Source: Cyclobacteriaceae bacterium
GTDB lineage: Bacteria > Bacteroidota > Bacteroidia > Cytophagales > Cyclobacteriaceae
Direction: 5' to 3'
Assembly: GCA_947458795.1 (NCBI GenBank)
Contig: CANHCD010000023.1
Location: 1-13,322, forward strand
DNA: 13,322 nucleotides
The position numbers and the translations under genes were made by a program. Shown piece after piece: positions 6,924 through 11,662 of this stretch. How positions within the stretch are numbered: the stretch's first letter is position 1; each line of letters opens with the position of its first letter. The notes beneath the pieces were generated by a model. The model did not search any database. It was not told the origin of the DNA and saw only the letters and a list, made by a program, of their open reading frames with translations.

Positions 6924-7868
6924 ATGAATTTTTTAATTATTCCTTTTTTGATCTTTCCATTTTTTCAAGTTCCAATTCCTTTCTGGGGCTTTTATGGACA
7001 TGTTTTACTCAATCGCCAAGCGGTGTTTTCACTTCCACCCGAGATGCTGCACCTCTACAAGCAGGAACTCCGGTTTGTCTCTGAAAAAGCGGTGAACCCA
7101 GATCGAAGGCGCTATGCGGTAAAAGGAGAGGCAGAAAAACACTACATCGACCTGGATCACTATGGGGATAGCGCCTTGTACAAGCTTCCAAAGTACTGGG
7201 CGCAGGCCATCGAAAAATTTCCAGAAGACTCCTTGCGGGCACATGGCATCGGTCCCTGGTCAGCCTACCTTACGTTTTACAGCCTTACCAAAGCCTTTGC
7301 TGCGCAAGACAAAACAGCCATTTTACGCCTATCCGCAGACCTCGGTCACTACCTCGGGGACTTGAATGTCCCCTTGCACACCACCAAAAACTACAATGGT
7401 CAGTTGACCGGGCAGGCAGGCATCCATGGGTTCTGGGAAAGTAGGGTGCCCGAGCTGCTGGCAAAAAATTACACCTTTTGGGTTGGCAAGGCAGCATATG
7501 TGCCCGACCCCCAGCAGGCACTTTGGGAATCCGTGGCGCAGGCCCATTCGCAGGTAGACTCGGTCTTGCAAATCGAGAAAATCCTCAGCCTGCAATTTCC
7601 GCTCGATCAAAAATACAGTTACGAGGAGCGGAATGGACAGACCGTGCGGGTGTATTCCCGAGAGTTTACCATCGCCTATGCCCTTGCCTTAGATGGGCAG
7701 GTGGAACGGCAGATGAAGCGCTCCATCAAGATGATTGCTGATTTTTGGTACACCGCCTGGGTCAATGCTGGGCAGCCGGATTTGAGTAAGCTGCCTAATT
7801 CTCTAGAAGCACCGCAAGATTCCCTTCGCCCCAACTCAAAAATCCGAACTCGAACGCACGACAATTAG
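6924..7868 (+). CDS. Secreted zinc-dependent phospholipase C / S1-P1 nuclease-fold protein
   Basis: A 314-residue protein with a signal peptide (hydrophobic 3-20). The likely mature N-terminus is W21 in WGFYGH. In the zinc phospholipase C/S1-P1 fold, the amino group and carbonyl of an N-terminal Trp bind zinc, so the tryptophan at the predicted cleavage point is telling. Further candidate zinc ligands are H26, D76 or D78 in HYIDLDHY, H107, then H142 and D146 (HxxxD), H152, H168 and E172 (HxxxE), in the family order. It probably hydrolyses phosphodiester bonds in phospholipids or nucleic acids outside the cytoplasm; the substrate cannot be read from sequence. The last ~25 residues are polar and probably disordered. 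It has its own unit on the plus strand and ends 4 bases from the convergent aminotransferase. I see no convincing promoter in 6799-6923. Confidence 0.85.
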   Translation: MNFLIIPFLIFPFFQVPIPFWGFYGHVLLNRQAVFSLPPEMLHLYKQELRFVSEKAVNPDRRRYAVKGEAEKHYIDLDHYGDSALYKLPKYWAQAIEKFPEDSLRAHGIGPWSAYLTFYSLTKAFAAQDKTAILRLSADLGHYLGDLNVPLHTTKNYNGQLTGQAGIHGFWESRVPELLAKNYTFWVGKAAYVPDPQQALWESVAQAHSQVDSVLQIEKILSLQFPLDQKYSYEERNGQTVRVYSREFTIAYALALDGQVERQMKRSIKMIADFWYTAWVNAGQPDLSKLPNSLEAPQDSLRPNSKIRTRTHDN

Positions 7869-7872
7869 AAGA

Positions 7873-9177
7873 TTAGGAATGGAGGTATCTCGTTATTGCA
7901 GCCCCTAAACGGGAAAATGTATCCTTAAATACGGCTTCATTTTCTTCCAACAAGGTTACTCGGAAGCCCCTCAAGTCGGAACAAAAGGAAGAAATCGGCA
8001 CCACACAAATCCGCTCTGAGGCAAGCAAATAATACACAAATCGCTTGTCTAGGGGCATTTCCGGATCATTCAACCAGGAGTCCACCAACTGTTGCAAGCG
8101 CTCATCTTCAATGGGGAGGCTTTGGCGGGTCGTGAGCAATCGCTCATCAAAAACAATCGTATTGTAAAATGCTCCTTGGGTAGGATTGAACTTTATTCCT
8201 TCAATTTTTCCCAAAATTTCCCGCATCCACTCGCTTCTTTCCCCGATTTGCGCATTGGCCTGCTCACGATAGGCAGGGTATGCCGGATGATTCCTAATTC
8301 TCGGAATGGCTAATTGTGGCAAAATCGTGGAGCAAACCTCAATCATTTTGGCATTTTCGAGGGTTTGGCATAGTTTGGAAAACTCTTGAGAGGCTTCCCG
8401 ATTGTAAAATTCCATCCAACCACAGCGTGCCCCAGGCCAAGGAAATTCTTTGGAAATCCCCTTGAGCGAGATTGCTGGATGATTGCCAATCACCTCGGCA
8501 AGTGCTACTGCCTTGATGCCGTTGTAGGTAATATTGTGGTAGATCTCATCGGCAATCAGCAGCAGGTTAAATTCCTTGGCAAGCTTTACAAAGTTTTCCA
8601 AAACCTCCTTGGGATACACCATCCCCGTTGGATTATCTGGGTTGATGATCAGAATACCCACAATGGAGGGATTGTATTTTACCTTGAGGTACAAATCCTC
8701 CATATCAGGAAGCCATTGGTTGTCCGGATCTAGGCGGTAGGTTATGGGAGCAGTATTCGCATGGGCGGCTTCAGCCGAGCTATGGGTAGAGTAGGCTGGA
8801 GAAGGACCAATTATTCGGGCGGTGGGGACTAAATATTGATACAATTTGGCAATTGCATCCCCCAAGCCATTGAAAAATAGAATGTCCTCCGCCGTCAGCT
8901 GCGCCCCTCCTAGTTCATTGTTGAGGTTTGCCAAAAATTTCCGGGTATCCAATACTCCTTTGGAATCTGCATAGCCGTAGGTTTTGTCTTCCTGTAGTAA
9001 GTCGGCCACAATCCCCTTCATCCAATCTGGAAGCCGGTTGCTCTTTTGAATCGGATCGCCAATATTTTCCCAGGTCATGGGATAGCCGAGCGCTTCGATT
9101 TGTCGGGCTTTTTTTACGATGCCACGAATTTCATAATTTAATTCTTCTGCTCCGGGTCTGAGAAGTAATTGTCGCAT
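7873..9177 (-). CDS. PLP-dependent class I/II aminotransferase
   Basis: A 434-residue cytosolic enzyme of fold-type I. Visible cofactor residues are N182 in NPDNPTG, D210 and Y213 in IADEIYHN (the aspartate binds the pyridine nitrogen), K243 in SLKGISKEFPWPGARCGW (the Schiff-base lysine), R251, and near the C-terminus R406 in GFRVTLLEEN, which normally binds the substrate carboxylate. The FNGLGDAIAKLY segment near 102-113 is the phosphate-binding turn region. The length is slightly above the usual ~400, with an insert near 350-390. The amino donor cannot be decided; an alanine- or aspartate-type enzyme is most likely. The start is ATG 9177-9175. It is transcribed away from the ATPase gene across the 197-base gap and converges on the phospholipase gene with no terminator in the 4-base space. 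Confidence 0.93.
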   Translation of the reverse strand: MRQLLLRPGAEELNYEIRGIVKKARQIEALGYPMTWENIGDPIQKSNRLPDWMKGIVADLLQEDKTYGYADSKGVLDTRKFLANLNNELGGAQLTAEDILFFNGLGDAIAKLYQYLVPTARIIGPSPAYSTHSSAEAAHANTAPITYRLDPDNQWLPDMEDLYLKVKYNPSIVGILIINPDNPTGMVYPKEVLENFVKLAKEFNLLLIADEIYHNITYNGIKAVALAEVIGNHPAISLKGISKEFPWPGARCGWMEFYNREASQEFSKLCQTLENAKMIEVCSTILPQLAIPRIRNHPAYPAYREQANAQIGERSEWMREILGKIEGIKFNPTQGAFYNTIVFDERLLTTRQSLPIEDERLQQLVDSWLNDPEMPLDKRFVYYLLASERICVVPISSFCSDLRGFRVTLLEENEAVFKDTFSRLGAAITRYLHS

Positions 9178-9225
9178 AGGTCAATCAATAGGTCTGGAAA
9201 ATTTCCAAGACAATTTAAGGAAAAC

Positions 9226-9241
9226 CCAATTCAAAAATTGG
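9226..9241. repeat. Short inverted repeat upstream of the aminotransferase gene
   Basis: CCAATT - CAAA - AATTGG is a perfect 6-bp stem with a four-base loop, about 50-65 bases before the aminotransferase start. A second small dyad, TGGAAA - A - TTTCCA, lies at 9195-9207. Either could be a protein site or a leader hairpin; nothing else supports a role. I could not place a good minus-strand promoter in 9178-9300. Confidence 0.3.
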
Positions 9242-9302
9242 ATTAACCAAAAATCTGAGCCCTCTAAATTCCTTACTCAGAAATCTCCAGCTTAAAATAG
9301 CT

Positions 9303-9317
9303 TGTATTTGTAATACA
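9303..9317. repeat. Upstream dyad TGTATT-TGT-AATACA
   Basis: A perfect 6-bp inverted repeat with a 3-base spacer. Its half-site TTGTATT is shared with the larger dyad at 9321-9345. The dyad centres (9310 and 9333) are 23 bases apart, close to two helical turns, so a dimeric regulator could occupy both on the same face. Confidence 0.55.
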
Positions 9318-9320
9318 CGA

Positions 9321-9345
9321 AAGCTTGTATTGCAAATACAAGCTT
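9321..9345. repeat. Perfect 11-bp inverted repeat across the ATPase promoter
   Basis: AAGCTTGTATT - GCA - AATACAAGCTT is perfect. It covers the -33 TTG (9325-9327) and the spacer and ends just before the -7 element at 9347. This is the expected position for a repressor operator. A weaker third dyad, TTGTA - 5 bases - TACAA (9352-9366), covers the likely start point. The protein that binds is not known. Confidence 0.65.
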
Positions 9346-9354
9346 TTATATTTG
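9325..9354 (+). promoter_or_regulatory. Promoter of the AAA ATPase gene
   Basis: TTG (9325-9327), 19 bases of spacer, then TATATTTG (9347-9354) match the Bacteroidota -33 and -7 elements with correct spacing. The transcript would begin near 9360, only about 15 bases before the ATG at 9375, so the leader is very short. The promoter is embedded in inverted repeats. Confidence 0.7.
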
Positions 9355-9374
9355 TATGATTTACAACTAGTTGA

Positions 9375-10589
9375 ATGATACCCATAGACCTTCTTGCCCA
9401 AGTAATCGAGGAGCAAAACGAGAATTTTCTCCAAAAGCAGCTTATCTCCAGGGAAATGGCTATCCCCATACCTATCAATCAAATCTTGGTTGTAAGTGGC
9501 GTGCGGCGCTGCGGGAAAAGTGTATTGATCCGAAAAAGCTTGCCTTCTGATGCACCAGGGCTCTACCTAAATTTTGAAGATCCACGGCTGGTGGATTTTG
9601 AAGCAGCAGATTTTCCCAAACTCGCGCAGCTGCGCGATGAAATGGGTAAAACCTCCATACTCCTAGATGAAGTTCAGACGGTGGTAGGCTGGGAAATATT
9701 TGCCCGCTCCCTACACGAAAAAGGGGAGAAACTCTACATCACGGGTTCGAATGCCAGCATGCTTAGCCGAGAATTGGGGACACGACTCACTGGGCGATAC
9801 AAGCAAGTGGAACTTTTCCCTTTCAGCTACACCGAGTTTTTGCTGTTCAAGCAGCTTCCTGCTGGTGAGGAAAGTTTTGAAACTTACTTCCAATCGGGTG
9901 GCTTTCCGGAGTTTTTGCAAAATAAGGATCCAGACTACCTGCGAACACTCCTCCGAGACATCCTAACGCGCGACGTGGCCGTACGAAGAAACATCAGCAA
10001 TGAAACAGCACTCATACGGCTCGGCGTATTCCTATCTTCCAACGTCGCCAAGCCCTTCAGCTATTCTCGAATCGGGAGTTTGCTGGAGATCAAATCCGTA
10101 CGTACAGTGATCGACTACTGCGATTACCTGGCCGAAAGCTACCTGTTTGACCTTATCCCCATGTACTCGCCTTCGATACGCAAGCAGCTGGCCAATCCAA
10201 AAAAGGCATTCTGTGTAGACCCAGCCTTGGCTTCCGCCAATTCCCTCTCCTTCAGCAAGGACCTGGGAAGAAAGTTGGAAAACTACGTCTACCTCCACCT
10301 ACGGAGATCATTTCAAGAAATACAGTATTTCCAGTCCAAGGATTCGGAATGTGACTTTGTGGTCAAGTGGAACGAAGACATAATCGGCGTTGTGCAAGTT
10401 TGCTGGGAACTCAACAGCGATACGCTAGCGCGAGAAATCACCGGATTAAAAAATGCGCTGGCAGAAACGAATGCACCAAAAGGAGTGCTATTGACATGGA
10501 ACCAGGAGGATGTGCTGGATGGACTAGACGTACTACCGGCTTGGAAGTGGATGATGCAGCCGGCAACGGAGTATTTCACATTGGATTAG
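9375..10589 (+). CDS. AAA family ATPase with DUF4143 C-terminal domain
   Basis: A 404-residue protein of the AAA_14-DUF4143 type. The N-terminal P-loop domain (about 35-155) shows Walker A GVRRCGKS (42-49), Walker B SILLDEV with D98-E99, the sensor-1-like YITGSNASML (121-130) and arginines R137/R141 in GTRLTGR. A helical middle part (about 165-290) precedes a C-terminal domain with SECDFVVKW and then VVQVCW, which resembles the beta-strand core of PD-(D/E)XK nucleases; the lysine usual after the second acidic residue is not evident, so cleavage activity is doubtful. Members are common and multicopy in Bacteroidota, but their role is unknown. It is a single-gene unit under the dyad-rich promoter, overlapping the 58-codon membrane gene by 4 bases at its 3' end. 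Confidence 0.9.
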   Translation: MIPIDLLAQVIEEQNENFLQKQLISREMAIPIPINQILVVSGVRRCGKSVLIRKSLPSDAPGLYLNFEDPRLVDFEAADFPKLAQLRDEMGKTSILLDEVQTVVGWEIFARSLHEKGEKLYITGSNASMLSRELGTRLTGRYKQVELFPFSYTEFLLFKQLPAGEESFETYFQSGGFPEFLQNKDPDYLRTLLRDILTRDVAVRRNISNETALIRLGVFLSSNVAKPFSYSRIGSLLEIKSVRTVIDYCDYLAESYLFDLIPMYSPSIRKQLANPKKAFCVDPALASANSLSFSKDLGRKLENYVYLHLRRSFQEIQYFQSKDSECDFVVKWNEDIIGVVQVCWELNSDTLAREITGLKNALAETNAPKGVLLTWNQEDVLDGLDVLPAWKWMMQPATEYFTLD

Positions 10590-10762
10590 GCCTTTTTCCG
10601 ATGACGAACTGCCTCCACCACCACAGCGATAGCTCCCCAAACAAGAATGCATGCAAAAACCCAAGTGGGAACAGGAAAAAGATCCAGATACTTCGCCAAT
10701 CCCAACAGTAGAATCAGAACGAGAGGCAAGCCATAAAAACGATCAATTGGTTTTTTGGTCAT
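10586..10762 (-). CDS. Small two-helix membrane protein, 58 residues
   Basis: ATG at 10762-10760 opens a 58-codon frame ending with TAA at 10588-10586. The product begins MTKKPIDRFYGLPLVLILLL. It has two hydrophobic stretches (about 11-28 and 32-50, the second VPTWVFACILVWGAIAVVVE), separated by a short YLDLFP turn, and a basic tail AVRHRKKA. Positive charge at both ends predicts both termini inside the cell. The amphipathic layout strongly suggests a real gene rather than a chance frame. No family is recognised. It overlaps the ATPase stop codon tail to tail by 4 bases (10586-10589), so the two convergent transcripts share their 3' ends. I see no strong promoter upstream; TAGATTTC-like sequence near 10815 is only a partial match. 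Confidence 0.75.
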   Translation of the reverse strand: MTKKPIDRFYGLPLVLILLLGLAKYLDLFPVPTWVFACILVWGAIAVVVEAVRHRKKA

Positions 10763-10948
10763 AAATCCTTCGCTTACTCATCGGCTGGATTGAATTCATT
10801 TGGTACCTAAGAAATCTAAAACCTAGGAAAAAACAACCCCTCTTTCTACTCAGAGAAATACAATTCGAGGCATCTTTTAGAAGCAGGAACCTACTAAGGA
10901 CAGCCTACATCAAAACCACAGGAGATGCGTGCTTTACTAAGGGCTAGC
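10763..10948. other. Gene-free stretch between hicA and the 58-codon gene
   Basis: No ATG-started gene of note is present. On the plus strand a frame stays open from 10765 to a TAG at 10945-10947 (60 codons), but it has no start codon, so it may be a degraded fragment or a transcribed repeat. The motif ACTAAGG occurs twice (near 10894 and 10935). No terminator-like hairpin for hicA is evident. Confidence 0.4.
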
Positions 10949-11149
10949 TTAAATTTCTTCTTTTGAAACTCCAGCTTGTTTTAAAATTGCCAAAAGTGTC
11001 CCTGTCTTTAGGTCTTTGGAATGAAAAGGCACAATGGTCCGTCTTCCATCAGGATGCTTGAAAAGCTGGTGGCTTCCTTTACTTCGCTGGAGTACAAAAC
11101 CCGAACTTTCAAGAAGCTTGATTAATTCTCTTGGAGATACGCTCTTCAT
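10949..11149 (-). CDS. hicA: HicA-type toxin (mRNA interferase)
   Basis: A 66-residue HicA-family protein, the toxin of a type II toxin-antitoxin pair. Its double-stranded-RNA-binding-like fold cleaves mRNA with a single histidine, here H27 in RSKGSHQLFKHPDGR. The start MKSVSPRELIKLLESSGF and the C-terminal IVPFHSKDLKTGTLLAILKQ are both typical, and the length is normal and complete. It lies 45 bases behind hicB, the antitoxin-first order seen in many HicBA loci. A hairpin sits in that gap just before its ATG (11163-11181). Confidence 0.93.
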   Translation of the reverse strand: MKSVSPRELIKLLESSGFVLQRSKGSHQLFKHPDGRRTIVPFHSKDLKTGTLLAILKQAGVSKEEI

Positions 11150-11162
11150 AAATCAAAAAATG

Positions 11163-11181
11163 AAACTCTTGAAAAGAGTTT
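11163..11181 (-). promoter_or_regulatory. Hairpin between hicB and hicA (attenuator or terminator candidate)
   Basis: On the minus strand, AAACTCTT - TTC - AAGAGTTT is a perfect 8-bp stem followed by CATTTTTTG, ending 13 bases before the hicA ATG. A hairpin plus U-rich tail here could end part of the transcription after the antitoxin gene, or occlude the hicA start. The stem is AU-rich, so termination may be partial. Confidence 0.55.
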
Positions 11182-11194
11182 TTGGTAATTAAAA

Positions 11195-11416
11195 TTAAGA
11201 CACGACCAATGACAACTCCAGGCTGTTCATGTCATTTGGGATTTTCTCGTTATTCGCCTCCAAGTCTTCCAAATAAAGTGAAATCGCCTCTTTTGCCATT
11301 TCCTTCGCCTCTTCAATTGTCTCGCCCCAAGTTACACATCCTGGGAGCGAAGGAACAGAGACCGTATATCCGCCGTCAGCTTCAGGAGTCAATTTTATTC
11401 TGAACATTCTTTCCAT
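11195..11416 (-). CDS. hicB: HicB-type antitoxin, short form
   Basis: A 73-residue protein matching the partial RNase H fold of the HicB antitoxin domain: FRIKLTPEADGGYTVSVPSL, then PGCVTWGETIEEAKEMAKEA and a closing helix ISLYLEDLEA. It should bind and inhibit the HicA encoded next. The C-terminus stops shortly after the antitoxin domain, with no HTH or ribbon-helix-helix DNA-binding domain as in longer HicB proteins such as E. coli HicB. The start could be ATG 11416 or the in-frame ATG 11407 (MFRIKL). Upstream, a TTG with TATTTTCA about 21 bases further on is only a weak promoter match. Confidence 0.9.
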   Translation of the reverse strand: MERMFRIKLTPEADGGYTVSVPSLPGCVTWGETIEEAKEMAKEAISLYLEDLEANNEKIPNDMNSLELSLVVS

Positions 11417-11526
11417 AAGGTGAAAATACGGTTTAAAAGAAAATTATGCCAACGAAAGGCTATTTAATTACCGATAAGTCAGGCGAAATGAAAAAATCAC
11501 TTTTAACCTGCAAAAAGCGTGTCCTA

Positions 11527-11539
11527 GACCTTCGAGGTC
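11527..11539. repeat. Small palindrome of the ettA-hicB repeat cluster
   Basis: GACCT - TCG - AGGTC is a perfect 5-bp stem with a 3-base loop. Its core, an ACCT/AGGT stem, is shared with the two larger hairpins at 11589-11621 and 11632-11662, suggesting that it belongs to the same repeat family. Confidence 0.5.
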
Positions 11540-11541
11540 CG

Positions 11542-11580
11542 AAAAAAAACCGTTGCCATTTCCAAAAACCTCGACGGTTT
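11542..11580 (-). terminator. Weak terminator-like hairpin in the repeat cluster
   Basis: On the minus strand AAACCGT and ACGGTTT form a 7-bp stem around a 20-base loop, directly followed by a run of eight T (complement of 11542-11549). The loop is long, so this is a secondary candidate for ending ettA transcription behind the stronger hairpin at 11589-11621. Confidence 0.35.
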
Positions 11581-11588
11581 AAAAATAA

Positions 11589-11621
11589 AACCTTTGAGGT
11601 CTCAAAAAGACCTCAAAGGTT
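11589..11621 (-). terminator. Perfect 14-bp hairpin behind ettA, terminator-like
   Basis: On the minus strand, AACCTTTGAGGTCT - TTTTG - AGACCTCAAAGGTT is a perfect 14-bp stem with a 5-base loop, followed by TTATTTTT. This fits an intrinsic terminator for ettA, whose stop codon is about 40 bases upstream. Near-identity with the next hairpin also marks it as a repeat unit. Confidence 0.7.
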
Positions 11622-11631
11622 GGAGGAACAA

Positions 11632-11662
11632 AACCTTCGCGGTCTCGAAGACCGCAAAGGTT
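11632..11662 (-). repeat. Second hairpin of the repeat cluster, touching the ettA stop codon
   Basis: On the minus strand, AACCTTTGCGGTCT - TCG - AGACCGCGAAGGTT pairs over all 14 positions with one U-G wobble; on the plus strand the same position would be a C-A mismatch. The first bases overlap the ettA TAA (11663-11661). The stem differs from the neighbour at 11589-11621 by a compensating base-pair change (C-G for A-T), so structure rather than sequence is kept. Confidence 0.7.

Noticed and set aside
9215..9482. Minus-strand frames of 69-87 codons across the ATPase promoter region
   Set aside because: They run through the inverted repeats and the ATPase start, with Cys/Phe-rich composition and no family features.
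11527..11662. CRISPR-like array
   Set aside because: The units are adjacent palindromes of different lengths, without regular unique spacers.
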